From positions 1-36,709 of the IMG/VR virus record IMGVR_UViG_3300013094_000134: DNA of 36,709 nucleotides; one strand, written 5' to 3'. The first letter of the stretch is position 1, and each line of letters opens with the position of its first letter. Shown here in pieces: positions 25,546-35,259 of this stretch. Position numbers and translations under genes: made by a program. The notes beneath the pieces were generated by a model. That model made no database searches and was not told the DNA's origin. It worked only from the letters and a program-made list of their open reading frames with translations. Origin of the DNA: a virus.

Positions 25546-28500
25546 TTATCCTGCGGGGGTCAATGCAGCCGGTGTTAGAGCTGTGATTACTGTTATGTTT
25601 GCTGCGGTAGCTGCGCTTACAAAAATTTCATATGGTGCTGAGTTAATTTCATACAAATCACCAAACGTTAATGTTGGGTCATTTGGAACTAGAATAGCAG
25701 AGCTAATCATATCTCCCATCTCAGAATGCAAGTATGCACTTAATTCACTGAAATAGAAGGTGTCACCAAAGTCCCAGTTTGTGATGTCAAAATATGAGTT
25801 GATGTTAGTTAGTGCTGTAGAAATAATTTCTCCATCACTAGCGTTTGTTGTTGATGACTTAACTAACTTGATAGTCCCTTGCAATTCAGAAGGAGCTTTT
25901 GATCCAAACAATGGTTTGAACTTAGCACAGTTTAAAATTACGCTGTCGGTTAACATCTTATAACTATTTAACTGATTGTAATCCTGTGTCAATTCAGTTA
26001 TAGTTGGTACTAATGGTTCACTTACTTTACCAGTAGTGTCAGCTATCCAGTTTTGATAACTAGTATAATAGCCTTGTGGCAACACATACAAATCAATAAT
26101 GTTAGTAGTTGCAGGATCAACACGGTTAGTGTCACTTGATACATGTCTATATTGGAAATACATACCCTGACGACCATACTTAACACTATATGTAGGGGCT
26201 GATACTAAATCAACAATGTTATTGTATGTTGGATCTTGTATCAACTGATAGAATCTGTTTTCTAACACTGCATAAAATATTTGACCAACAGGGTAATCAT
26301 ACTTAACCAATGCAATATCGCTTAGTGTTCCATAGCTATAAACAATATCAGTAGATGCTACCATAACATTTCTTGTTAACAAGTTTGTGTCTGTTATTTT
26401 ATTAAAGAACGCAAATTGTCTTAGATTTAAAGAACCATAATTATAACCAGTAATCTCATTAAAGAAGTCTGGGTTTTTATTTGTTCCAGGAACTGTCAAG
26501 CCCGATGTAGATACTTCAATAGAATAGTCATCAACGTATCCGTCACTTTCAATCATTTGACCAACTACTTCTAATTTCACATCTTGTGCAATTGGATAGT
26601 TAGAACCATATTGACTATTTGATTTCAATACAGTAATAGTATCTTTCATCAATTCACCAGTAACTGGATCATAGATAATTTTATCTCTATCAAACACAAA
26701 TTTAATGTTAGCTACACTACCAAAGTAATAAATGATTGAACGGTATGTTACTTGATAATTGTTATTACCTAAACTTAAGAATTTTACAAAATAGCTACTG
26801 TCGTCAATTGTGCTTAGTGACCAACGTTCTTGATTAGCTAAGAATGAATTATTGTAAACCAATGTAAAACTTTGATTTAGTGTCACTGATGTGATGATAT
26901 TTTGAATCAGTGCATTGCCAAATACGTTTGTAAATGACGGTGCGATTGAAACTAAGATACATCCTGTTGGTACAGGATTAGTTAATGTGATCGGGCCCAA
27001 TCCAGTTGAGAGGTTACCTTGACCTGCGTTTGATCCATCACCAACTACATTTGATACACTTGTCCAAATAACAGTGATATCACTTGGTCCAGGTAATCCA
27101 GGAACTAAACGATTATTTACATCAAAGTAAAAACCTGCAGGTGGAATAAACCCCAACAATGCGCCTTCAGTAATGTACTTAACTGTGTTACTTGCATACA
27201 CACCTACACTAATTGGAGCAAGTGTAGTTAAAAAGAAACCAGTACATTCAGTTGCATCGTTGGTTGTTTGTTCCCAAAATACTTCACCGGTGCCAGAATC
27301 AGCTTGTGCCAAGTAACGATCAAACTCTTGTACGTAAAATTGATATGAGCGGTTGCTACTAAGGATACTTGCTAGGTTGTCTGTTAAGAATCTAACAATA
27401 TCATTAGTAGTAGAAACAGTTAAGTTAACAAAACCATCATCAATAATTTGAAACAAACCACCGTCATCACTAAAATCATTAGTGCTTGAATAACGTGCGC
27501 TTGGATCTAATAAATCATAATTACGGCTTACACCAATACTACTACGATTCAATGCTTTGCTTTTGATAATTGAACTGTATAGTGTAAATGGGAAGTTATT
27601 GTAGTCTTCGCCATTAACCATACGATTTTGCGTATAGTAACGTTGAGGAGCACGTTCTTTGATATTAGCTAATGTTTCACGAGCTTGTGCATTTGACACT
27701 GGTAATGTCAATTCAATACCAATAGTCAACGTTTCAGTGCGTCCATTTGCACTGACATATGGAATTTGAACTGTTGTGCCTTGGAATTCGCTTGGATCAA
27801 TCGTATATGTTGTGGCGTCACTTGCACGTAAATAAGCAATAAAATTACCTACAGGAATCTGACCAAATACACCATCACCAAAGTTATAAGTTACTTGGTC
27901 ATTATATCCGGATGTTGCGCTGAACACTGTTTGGTTTGGTGTTTTAGTGTAACTGGTAGAATATATGCTATCTACCTGAGTCCATTTACTTAATGCTTGT
28001 GAGATTGAATCAATTTTGTACAACCAAGTATCTTCATTGTTAATACCTTGAATTGGGATATCAACTGTTTGATTTGCTAATTGATTAGCTAAACTAAAAT
28101 TATATGTTTCAAGTGTACCTTGCTTAAAGTATAAGAAGAATCCTGTATTTGCACTACCATAACCCAACATATCATTACGATATAAAATATTGAAAGTAGT
28201 AGTTGTTCCTGGGTCCATTTCATATAAACTTGTTGAGTTTACGCTAGACATACTAACACATTCAAATGTCATGTTTATGTTATTGACATTAGCTGAGAAT
28301 GTAAATGTTGGGAGTGTTCCTGTGGGAACTTGAACGCTATATTCATCAGTTTGTACATCAGCAATACTTGCAGAATGTCCTGGATTACCGATTCGTTGGC
28401 TATTAATTAAGGCAGCATTCAATACAGTATTAAATTGTTGTTGCCAATTTTGATTAGCAGCATCATTCCAAAGAATGGTTAGATTCGTTAAGTTAACATT

Positions 28501-28899
28501 GTTAATATCACGCAATTGCTCGGTAGTTGCAATATTGGTAATTTTTACAAATCCTTGACCACTCAGATTACGTTTAGGATTATATCCAACTAAGTTGGCT
28601 AATTTAATTACACTATCTCTACGTTCAGCAGTATCAATGAAATTTTCACGGGTATTTAAGTCATTACGAAAAGCAAGGGCTTGGCCCATGTATGCAATAA
28701 CGTCAAGCAAAGCAACATATTCGCTAGATTCTACATAGTCATTAAATGTTTCAGGATAGTTGGCGCGTAGATAGTCCACGAACACTTTTCTTAGTGTTTC
28801 GTAGTCATAGCTCTGGAAATCTGCTTGGCTATAATTTTTATAGATTGATTTCCAATCGTTTACCCCAAAGATTGCTGATTGTCTTGAACTTGTTGCCAT
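25546..28899 (-). CDS. Baseplate wedge protein, gp6-like (baseplate J family)
   Basis: The 1,117-aa product has the typical N-terminal block of gp6/baseplate-J proteins: an FxSYDYETLRK-like start, then EYVALLDVIAYMGQALAFRN (about 55-74), then AERRDSVIKLANLVGYNPKR. The centre has QVTYNFGDGVFGQIPVGNFI, the family's GDG-x-x-G motif, and RAPQRYYTQNRMVNGEDYNN (starting near residue 414), another baseplate-J landmark. T4 gp6 is about 660 aa, so this version is much longer, with extra beta-rich material in the second half. gp6 forms the inner wedge ring with gp25 and gp53, which are encoded just upstream. A GATAAATA site ends 21 bases before the ATG, with GAGAG in the leader. Confidence 0.9.
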   Translation of the reverse strand: MATSSRQSAIFGVNDWKSIYKNYSQADFQSYDYETLRKVFVDYLRANYPETFNDYVESSEYVALLDVIAYMGQALAFRNDLNTRENFIDTAERRDSVIKLANLVGYNPKRNLSGQGFVKITNIATTEQLRDINNVNLTNLTILWNDAANQNWQQQFNTVLNAALINSQRIGNPGHSASIADVQTDEYSVQVPTGTLPTFTFSANVNNINMTFECVSMSSVNSTSLYEMDPGTTTTFNILYRNDMLGYGSANTGFFLYFKQGTLETYNFSLANQLANQTVDIPIQGINNEDTWLYKIDSISQALSKWTQVDSIYSTSYTKTPNQTVFSATSGYNDQVTYNFGDGVFGQIPVGNFIAYLRASDATTYTIDPSEFQGTTVQIPYVSANGRTETLTIGIELTLPVSNAQARETLANIKERAPQRYYTQNRMVNGEDYNNFPFTLYSSIIKSKALNRSSIGVSRNYDLLDPSARYSSTNDFSDDGGLFQIIDDGFVNLTVSTTNDIVRFLTDNLASILSSNRSYQFYVQEFDRYLAQADSGTGEVFWEQTTNDATECTGFFLTTLAPISVGVYASNTVKYITEGALLGFIPPAGFYFDVNNRLVPGLPGPSDITVIWTSVSNVVGDGSNAGQGNLSTGLGPITLTNPVPTGCILVSIAPSFTNVFGNALIQNIITSVTLNQSFTLVYNNSFLANQERWSLSTIDDSSYFVKFLSLGNNNYQVTYRSIIYYFGSVANIKFVFDRDKIIYDPVTGELMKDTITVLKSNSQYGSNYPIAQDVKLEVVGQMIESDGYVDDYSIEVSTSGLTVPGTNKNPDFFNEITGYNYGSLNLRQFAFFNKITDTNLLTRNVMVASTDIVYSYGTLSDIALVKYDYPVGQIFYAVLENRFYQLIQDPTYNNIVDLVSAPTYSVKYGRQGMYFQYRHVSSDTNRVDPATTNIIDLYVLPQGYYTSYQNWIADTTGKVSEPLVPTITELTQDYNQLNSYKMLTDSVILNCAKFKPLFGSKAPSELQGTIKLVKSSTTNASDGEIISTALTNINSYFDITNWDFGDTFYFSELSAYLHSEMGDMISSAILVPNDPTLTFGDLYEINSAPYEIFVSAATAANITVITALTPAALTPAG

Positions 28900-28920
28900 A
28901 GGTTTATTCTCTCAATAATG

Positions 28921-28928
28921 TATTTATC
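28921..28928 (-). promoter_or_regulatory. Late-promoter-like GATAAATA before the gp6-like gene
   Basis: On the minus strand GATAAATA runs 28928-28921, in the 49-base gap between the gp25-like stop and the gp6-like ATG, ending 21 bases before the start codon. This is the same geometry as the copies upstream of 36620 and 8213. It resembles the T4 late promoter octamer; activity is inferred. Confidence 0.5.
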
Positions 28929-28948
28929 ATTACAGAAAATGGCGTTTT

Positions 28949-29398
28949 TTACTGTTGGGAGGCGGTGTTGCTACCTTGGTCAAATAATATTTGCAATGTT
29001 TGTACGTTGTTGAAGGGCACAACTGCAAATTCTACTTCTAAAAGAATACCGTTATCTTGGTTATACATCTGAATATTATTGATAACCATTCTAGGGTCAA
29101 GCGCACCAATTCTTCTAATTTCAGTGTCCAATGCTGCTTGGGTAGTCGTGTCATTTGGTTCAAAAATAAAAGACCACAATGTTGTTCCATATTTGGGGTT
29201 CCCTGGCTTAGAACCCTGCGTAATATTCAACGCATTTATAAAGTCACGAATTACGATTTGTTCGTCATACCCTGTAAACTTTTTACCAAACAAGTTGGGT
29301 TTGGTAAATCCTCCGATGCCAGCATCTGCTCCTGTTCCAATCTGAGTTGGACGAACGGTTGTGTAATTTTGTGTGTTAAAACCAATGAATGTTGCCAT
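28949..29398 (-). CDS. Baseplate wedge protein, gp25-like
   Basis: The 149-aa product matches the gp25 (GPW/gp25) family in length (T4 gp25 is about 132 aa) and pattern: GYDEQIVIRDFINALNIT (about 43-60), then GSKPGNPKYGTTLWSFIFEP with the conserved W-x-x-x-F-E-P core around residues 75-81, then ALDTEIRRIGALDPRM, and a final strand pair (GILLEVEFAVVP). Although once described as lysozyme-like, gp25 acts as a structural wedge and sheath-initiation subunit that pairs with gp6 and gp53. It lies between the gp5-like and gp6-like genes. There is no convincing Shine-Dalgarno before the ATG. Confidence 0.93.
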   Translation of the reverse strand: MATFIGFNTQNYTTVRPTQIGTGADAGIGGFTKPNLFGKKFTGYDEQIVIRDFINALNITQGSKPGNPKYGTTLWSFIFEPNDTTTQAALDTEIRRIGALDPRMVINNIQMYNQDNGILLEVEFAVVPFNNVQTLQILFDQGSNTASQQ

Positions 29399-29405
29399 AC
29401 TTTAT

Positions 29406-32400
29406 TTATGCAGTTAATGAATCCACTTGTTGAGTAGCCTGAACATACTCAGCATGTGCTTGTAGTGTCGCTGGATCAGTATCACCGTTCATGTCTCTTG
29501 CAGTTGCCCATTTATCTTTTGCTTGTTGTTGCTTTTCTACTGCCGCATTTAATTGAGAAACTTGTTTATTTTTAGCTTCAATTTGAGCAGTAGAGACAGT
29601 AGCAGTAGATTTTCCTGTAAGATTAATTGGTGGAATCTTAGGATCTCCTAATAATCTACGTGACTGAGCTTCAACTGCCGCAATCTTATTAGTAGCAGTT
29701 GCCATTGTAGGTAGTGAAGTTTTGAACGGACCACCAAGACCTAGTGATCCCAGTACTCCGGATAACTGTGATAAGCCTGCTTTGTTTAATCCCGATGATG
29801 CCATACTCAACAATCCGCTAGATTGTAGTTTAGTTGCCACACCTTGAATTGAAGATACAAAACTCTGTGTCGTACCTATCGCACCTGAAACATTAGTGAC
29901 TAATGTTGATACTGGTCCTGTGCCCGGTATTGATTGTACGGGTGTTTGTCCGTTTGTTACAACGTTGCTGATTGCGGTCAATCCACCGGCTACTCCTCCC
30001 ACTACCGCATCATTTGATGCTACGCTTAATGTGACAGGGGTATCAGAAGGTGTGCCACCTGATGTAGTTACTAATTGATTAATATTTGAATTATTACTTA
30101 CATCTGATGATACAGTGCTAATATCAGTACCTTTAGCTAAATCCATGACCAAAACAACACTGTTGACGAATCCTTGATTAGAAGATTGTTTATTCAATAT
30201 GTTGCTTGCATCTGCGTATGTAGTTGGGTTAGCCGGTGGCAAATCTGCTGCTGTTAGTTCAGCTTGTAACCCATCATTTGCTGCCGACAGACTGATTGGA
30301 ACGTTAGGTTCCAATGCTCTAAATGCTGAGATAACTTGGTTAAATGCCCCCGCAGTATTGTCTTGTAATCCTTTTAAGAACGAATCTACTTTAGTAGAAT
30401 TCAAACGTTCCTCAACGTCCAATGATGCAAATAAACCACCTGACATTAAATCATCAATAGAAGAACTGATGTTATCATATGCATTACTGATTCCATTCTC
30501 GATAGAATTTTCAAGATTAGATACTGTTGTTGAAATATTGTTTTCAATATTAGAAACAGTGGATGAAATCTTATCTTCAACGTTATTGATTGTACCTGAA
30601 ATATTATCGCCAATTGCTGAAATGTTTTTAGTAAACCCTGCAGTATCACCCTGAATTAACGATTTAGCTGCATTTCCTGCATATTGTAATGTGGGTTTTA
30701 ATCCTGCAACAGCGGTACTCATAATCAATCCACCGGTTTGTGAAATAGCCTCTTTACCTGTAATGACACCTTGATTTACTAGTGTATCTTTAGCTTTGTT
30801 TAATAGTGTTGATGCAATGTTAGTTTGAACCAAAGTGTTTCCTACTAAATCAGCAAGACTATTGATACCATCTTTACCAGTAAAGAAGTTAGGTGTCATT
30901 GATTGTTCTATTGATTGTCCGGCATTAATTGATGCTTGAACAGCAATATCAGATCCGGGTTTTAAGTAACCGGCTGTTACAAGTTGTTGAGGTGTTAGTC
31001 CCAATGAACCAATGACAATTTGTTTATTAGTTCCCGTATCAACCACCGCGGCAGATTGTTGAATTGCTTCTCCTGCTGGTCCTGTTGAAGCAGTTACAGC
31101 CATTTGAGAAACCATAGCTGATGTTGTTGCTGGATCAATTGAGCCTGAACTTGCTACTTGAGATGTAGTTGGTACTGTTGCAACAAGAGTTTCATTAGTT
31201 GGGTTAATTGGTGAAGGTGGGACTGTTGAATTAACTTGAGTTACTATTGGGGAAGGAACACTAGCAACTGCATTACCTGAATTTAAATCAGCAGTAGCAT
31301 CGACTCCTTTTCCTGCAGCAGCCCACGGAGCATGAGCAGGGGCACGACTAACAATACTTGATAGTTTTTGCGGAGCAGCCGCATATCCCACGTTAGAATC
31401 ATACAATGTATCAGTGTGTAATACCCTAGGAAGCTGACTTGCTGGTAATGGAACAGTTGGACAGATGCCACTATTCATCATAATCATTGGACCACCTTTT
31501 AAATATACTGATCCTAATGTTGCTGACAATCCAACATCATTACCTGCTAATACGCTATAACTACCACCTATATGATGTGTATGAGTACCCAACACTGTAG
31601 TGTTCATAGCTTTACCAGTGAAATGTGTTGTATTTTCTTGACTTTCAATGTGTGTATTTTTACCAAAGATGTTTAAATCTCTACCTGCATTCATGTTGAT
31701 ATCTCTATCAGCATGTAAGTTCAAATCACCTTGTGTTCTAATGTTTACTGAGTTTGTTGAGTACATATCAATTGTACCCTCTTTACCTAACTCAATATAG
31801 CTTTGTCCGTTGCTATGCATAATGAACAATGTTTGCGCCGCATCGTTCATTAATATAGTATGACCTTGTGCAGTACGAATTCTAACCAATTGGTCATTGC
31901 CTTCAACATCACCGTCGTCCATAACAAATGTATGTCCACCTACTCTACCAGTGACTTTTAAACTAGCATCAGGAACACTGTTATCATTGATTGCATTTTG
32001 AATATTATCATCAGTATATCCACCTGCATATATAGGACGACCCGGAGTACTGATACCAAATACTCTACTAGGGCTTTCACGCTGAGAGCTTGAACCAATA
32101 GGACCCCTATCCGGATCTCTCAATAATCCTTGAGCATTATAAATCGCAGCTTGATAACTATGTACAGGTCTTGCTTGGTCGCTTAATACACCTGAGTTTG
32201 CATTCTTGTCGTTAGCGTTGTTTATTTCTCCAACCGGAAGACGCAATGCACCACCATAACTAGCACCCTCTTGATTGTTCAATATAACTTTATCTGCGGC
32301 ACCAATAGCAGGCACCATATGATTAAGTCCTGGAATAGGAATGCAGCCAATGTAGTATCCAAAGTTAGGATCTCCATTAGCAAATATGCATAATACTTCT

Positions 32401-32723
32401 GTGCCTATGTCAGGAGGTGTCATCCACATGCCATAACTATGTGGATTACCAGCAAAACTTCCATTGTCATTTGTACTTGATTCATTCGGGGTATACCCAA
32501 AGAAAGGACTTAGATAACGAATGGGGCTTGACCAGTTAGCAGGAATATCTTCAGGATAAGCACCGTTCATTCGTTTCAACAATACACGAATCATACCTGT
32601 ACGGGTAGGATCAATGTTGTGCTTTACAATACCAACAATGGGATGCGGGAATAAGTTTGCGCCACCTCTATCATCACTAAACTGTTTGGGTGCTCTATAC
32701 TGATTGACTGTATCTTCTGGCAT
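29406..32723 (-). CDS. Baseplate central spike/needle protein, gp5-like (OB-fold plus gp5_C-type repeats, no lysozyme domain)
   Basis: The 1,105-aa product opens with a gp5/VgrG-type OB-fold: FPHPIVGIVKHNIDPTRTGM (about 26-45), WSSPIRYLSPFFGY, and DIGTEVLCIFANGDPNFGYY (about 104-123). Residues about 268-430 are short beta-helix repeats of the gp5_C/VgrG type (ADRDINMNAGRDLNIFGKNT) ending in a His-rich stretch (THTHHIGGSY) that could bind metal. T4 gp5 carries a lysozyme domain between these parts; here the linker shows no lysozyme-like block. Residues about 440-1105 are Ala/Ser/Thr/Val-rich with an amphipathic helical repeat region (IENNISTTVSNLENSIENGI, about 695-761), far longer than T4 gp5. 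It should form the membrane-piercing spike. TAAGGA overlapping the upstream stop codon puts AAGGA 6 bases from the ATG. Confidence 0.88.
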   Translation of the reverse strand: MPEDTVNQYRAPKQFSDDRGGANLFPHPIVGIVKHNIDPTRTGMIRVLLKRMNGAYPEDIPANWSSPIRYLSPFFGYTPNESSTNDNGSFAGNPHSYGMWMTPPDIGTEVLCIFANGDPNFGYYIGCIPIPGLNHMVPAIGAADKVILNNQEGASYGGALRLPVGEINNANDKNANSGVLSDQARPVHSYQAAIYNAQGLLRDPDRGPIGSSSQRESPSRVFGISTPGRPIYAGGYTDDNIQNAINDNSVPDASLKVTGRVGGHTFVMDDGDVEGNDQLVRIRTAQGHTILMNDAAQTLFIMHSNGQSYIELGKEGTIDMYSTNSVNIRTQGDLNLHADRDINMNAGRDLNIFGKNTHIESQENTTHFTGKAMNTTVLGTHTHHIGGSYSVLAGNDVGLSATLGSVYLKGGPMIMMNSGICPTVPLPASQLPRVLHTDTLYDSNVGYAAAPQKLSSIVSRAPAHAPWAAAGKGVDATADLNSGNAVASVPSPIVTQVNSTVPPSPINPTNETLVATVPTTSQVASSGSIDPATTSAMVSQMAVTASTGPAGEAIQQSAAVVDTGTNKQIVIGSLGLTPQQLVTAGYLKPGSDIAVQASINAGQSIEQSMTPNFFTGKDGINSLADLVGNTLVQTNIASTLLNKAKDTLVNQGVITGKEAISQTGGLIMSTAVAGLKPTLQYAGNAAKSLIQGDTAGFTKNISAIGDNISGTINNVEDKISSTVSNIENNISTTVSNLENSIENGISNAYDNISSSIDDLMSGGLFASLDVEERLNSTKVDSFLKGLQDNTAGAFNQVISAFRALEPNVPISLSAANDGLQAELTAADLPPANPTTYADASNILNKQSSNQGFVNSVVLVMDLAKGTDISTVSSDVSNNSNINQLVTTSGGTPSDTPVTLSVASNDAVVGGVAGGLTAISNVVTNGQTPVQSIPGTGPVSTLVTNVSGAIGTTQSFVSSIQGVATKLQSSGLLSMASSGLNKAGLSQLSGVLGSLGLGGPFKTSLPTMATATNKIAAVEAQSRRLLGDPKIPPINLTGKSTATVSTAQIEAKNKQVSQLNAAVEKQQQAKDKWATARDMNGDTDPATLQAHAEYVQATQQVDSLTA

Positions 32724-32732
32724 TAATATTCC

Positions 32733-34958
32733 TTATTTTGCAAAACGGTTAGTAGTTTTATTACTTGTATCATATTGTTTAGTGCTGCCACGACCACCAC
32801 CTGGTTTTTGTGGTTTCACTGCTTTGTTTGCATTTTCATCTTCCGAATCCCAACTATTTCCACTTGAAACCACACTAGAAAACGGAGTATTATTAATATA
32901 TGCTATATCAGCTTGTGTAGATGATGTAGATTGATTTGCCGGTTTAGCTGCCGGTGTTTCTCTTTGCGTTTCTTTAGTAGTATCACTTTTCGTTGAAAAC
33001 GGTGGGATAATTGTTTTCAATTCTTGTGTGAACATTCCCCTGCTAAAATTACTCTTAAAGGATATAACCATATATATCATTCTATTTCCAGCTATAGCCT
33101 TTACTTCATTAGGATAGTCCCAAAAAACAATGTCATTATTTGGCTCTAATAGGCCTGAATTAATATTATAATCAGTGACTTGTCTGAATCCAATTTCAAT
33201 AAAAACTTGGCCAGTTGCAGGATTCAGTGTATAATCATTTCCATACCACTGTTGTGCTACTAGGTTTTCTGCACCTGCTTCTGATGTAACTAGATAATCA
33301 GGATCACCTAAAATTTTAATATGTGCGTTTATCTGATCGCCCGGGCTATACAAAGCAGTTCTTACTGTATTGGGATTTTCTTTTGAATTAGGCAAAGAAC
33401 CAACACCAGAAGCATCTGATACTGTTTTTTGACTTGTGGGCGCAACATCTTTGTTTGGCGTAGTAGCAGCTTCACTACTTGCGGCGCCTGTAGTAAAGTA
33501 TAGCATGTTATATGTTTGCTCATACGACAAAATTTCAGTATTTTTTCCTGTGTACCAATAATCATAACGCTTAAATGCACCTTTATAAGATGTGGTAGTT
33601 TTGACTGCAGGTGAACGAACGTATGGTACTTCTTTTTGTTGTATCAAATAACGAATTTTATATGCAAAGTCATGTCGTTTATGGTCAAATTTCTTTTTAA
33701 TAATTTGAGGTGTCACGTGATACCAGTACAAAGGTTTTGGTTTAGCGTTAGTTGAATATCCTTGTTCGGTAGATTTTGTTTTATCAATAATTTCTTTATC
33801 TACTACTTCCAATGCCTTAGATACAAAAGTACTTTGTGTGATAATTTGATCTATCACGCTCATAACTGTACTACCGGGTGCCAATTGAATTTGTCTTTTT
33901 TGCTTTACAACTTCAGATTTTGCACTGTCAGCAAGTCTAACATTAATATTCAATCCACTAATTACATCCGGCATTGGGGTTGAACTAATGACATAATGAT
34001 TCTTATCTACAATATATTCATTACCTATTGTATTTGAATTTCCTACAAAGACATATTCATATTCATCTGGAATTTCTTGAGTTGCGCCTTTTTGTGACCC
34101 TGAAATAAGTTCCTGTTTTCTATTCATTGCTGCTGCAATTAAATCTAATGCAGTTTGTACAGTATCGGCGTTCACTGATGTTGCGTCTTCAATTATACCA
34201 CGCTTTTGACCAAATGCCACTTGAAAGTTACTCATAGTAGCCTGTATGTCGTAGATAGCCATTTTGTTATCTAATTTAAATCCCATTTTAGTGATAGTTA
34301 TTGGGAAAAGTCTTTCAAAAGCTGCACCGCCTGCTGCGCTTGATTGTGTTCCGTTAATGTCAGGTGGACCTGAAGTTATTTTGCCATCTGCATCATACCC
34401 GTAAAAATGCACAGCTAACAAGTAATCAACCATCAATGCTTCAATAGGTTGATCTAATGAACGTTGTATTTCTGATTTTTTTTGCATATCAATTGCAGCA
34501 TTAATCAGATTAGTTGTAAAGCTAATACCGTAAGGTTCAAATATTTGAAACTTAAACTTGAATGATGTAGTTGAAACTTGATTGCCTTTTGGACTTACTA
34601 CAGAATCAATTTCTAAATTGTCCATATACAAATCTAATCCAAAGTATGGACTTCTGTTCCCATCTATACTCTTAGTTATGCCACCGCTTTGGACTATCAA
34701 AGTCATTGATTTTAAATCCCATGTACCAGTCTGAGCAAACTGATTACCGTCTTCAGGGGTAATCATATATAATCCTAATCTATAAGTAGAACTACTATAA
34801 GTTGCTAATGGATTATGTTGACGCATTGTGGGACTAGAAGATCCATTAGAGTCACCGGTAACAATATTGTTATTATTATCAGACTGTGATTTTATTTTAT
34901 CACCACTAGCATCATCGTCTGGTACTATTTGTCCAAACTCATTAACTGTTGTTGCCAT
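32733..34958 (-). CDS. Probable baseplate hub protein (gp27-like position)
   Basis: The 741-aa product precedes the gp5-like spike gene, where a hub subunit is expected. The first 50 residues are polar and probably disordered; a beta-rich domain follows (YRLGLYMITPEDGNQFAQTG, about 59-78; FKFKFQIFEPYGISF). Near residue 469 is RYDYWYTGKNTEILSYE, and near 638 is NFSRGMFTQELKTIIP. As I recall, YTGKN and G-x-FTQ-x-L motifs of this type occur in hub or late-control-D-like proteins. The last 90 residues are Ser/Thr/Lys/Pro-rich and low in complexity. Hubs join tail tube, spike and wedges at the centre of the baseplate. Assignment rests on context and short motifs, so another baseplate structural role is possible. 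AGGA lies before the ATG. Confidence 0.65.
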   Translation of the reverse strand: MATTVNEFGQIVPDDDASGDKIKSQSDNNNNIVTGDSNGSSSPTMRQHNPLATYSSSTYRLGLYMITPEDGNQFAQTGTWDLKSMTLIVQSGGITKSIDGNRSPYFGLDLYMDNLEIDSVVSPKGNQVSTTSFKFKFQIFEPYGISFTTNLINAAIDMQKKSEIQRSLDQPIEALMVDYLLAVHFYGYDADGKITSGPPDINGTQSSAAGGAAFERLFPITITKMGFKLDNKMAIYDIQATMSNFQVAFGQKRGIIEDATSVNADTVQTALDLIAAAMNRKQELISGSQKGATQEIPDEYEYVFVGNSNTIGNEYIVDKNHYVISSTPMPDVISGLNINVRLADSAKSEVVKQKRQIQLAPGSTVMSVIDQIITQSTFVSKALEVVDKEIIDKTKSTEQGYSTNAKPKPLYWYHVTPQIIKKKFDHKRHDFAYKIRYLIQQKEVPYVRSPAVKTTTSYKGAFKRYDYWYTGKNTEILSYEQTYNMLYFTTGAASSEAATTPNKDVAPTSQKTVSDASGVGSLPNSKENPNTVRTALYSPGDQINAHIKILGDPDYLVTSEAGAENLVAQQWYGNDYTLNPATGQVFIEIGFRQVTDYNINSGLLEPNNDIVFWDYPNEVKAIAGNRMIYMVISFKSNFSRGMFTQELKTIIPPFSTKSDTTKETQRETPAAKPANQSTSSTQADIAYINNTPFSSVVSSGNSWDSEDENANKAVKPQKPGGGRGSTKQYDTSNKTTNRFAK

Positions 34959-34959
34959 A

Positions 34960-35259
34960 TTATATTCCTAAAGCAGTTTGCAAGTTAGATAACTGAGGGA
35001 TATAGATATTGATACCTTCAACAAAATCAAAAACTGGATCTTTAAGTTTATTAGGATTGCGTTGAGCAAATACCCACCACAGTCTACTGTCATTATATAA
35101 GTCATACGCCAATAGGTCAGGGCGTAAATGATATGTTGATGTGATTCCCCATAGTGTATCAGACGTATCTACTGGAATATCAACGTTAATCATAATGTCT
35201 AAAAATTGCCCATTGTAAATTTCTGAATTGTGATATGGACTTGTTTGTGGATAATTCAT
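34960..35259 (-). CDS. Baseplate wedge protein, gp53-like (LysM-type)
   Basis: The 99-aa product begins MNYPQTSPYH and contains VDTSDTLWGITSTYHLRPDL (about 30-49), a LysM-like strand-helix motif, then LWWVFAQRNPNKLKDPVFDF (about 60-79) and GINIYIPQL. This is the pattern of gp53-like wedge proteins, in which a LysM-like fold binds gp6/gp25 rather than peptidoglycan. The start is the ATG at 35259, which overlaps the upstream stop (TAATG) and lies 9 bases after AGGAGG (35274-35269). An in-frame TTG at 35265 would leave only a 3-base spacer and is rejected. Confidence 0.88.
   Translation of the reverse strand: MNYPQTSPYHNSEIYNGQFLDIMINVDIPVDTSDTLWGITSTYHLRPDLLAYDLYNDSRLWWVFAQRNPNKLKDPVFDFVEGINIYIPQLSNLQTALGI

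Noticed and set aside
29403-29410. CATAAATA before the gp25-like gene as a fifth late promoter
   Set aside because: It overlaps the preceding stop codon and ends only 4 bases before the ATG, and it differs in the first base from the recurring GATAAATA.
29057-29437. 126-codon plus-strand open frame
   Set aside because: It is antisense across the gp25-like gene, which has clear family motifs, and it crosses into the next gene.
30199-30654. 151-codon plus-strand open frame
   Set aside because: It lies antisense to the Ala/Ser-rich tail of the gp5-like protein; a by-product of codon bias. No other gene in the window is on the plus strand.
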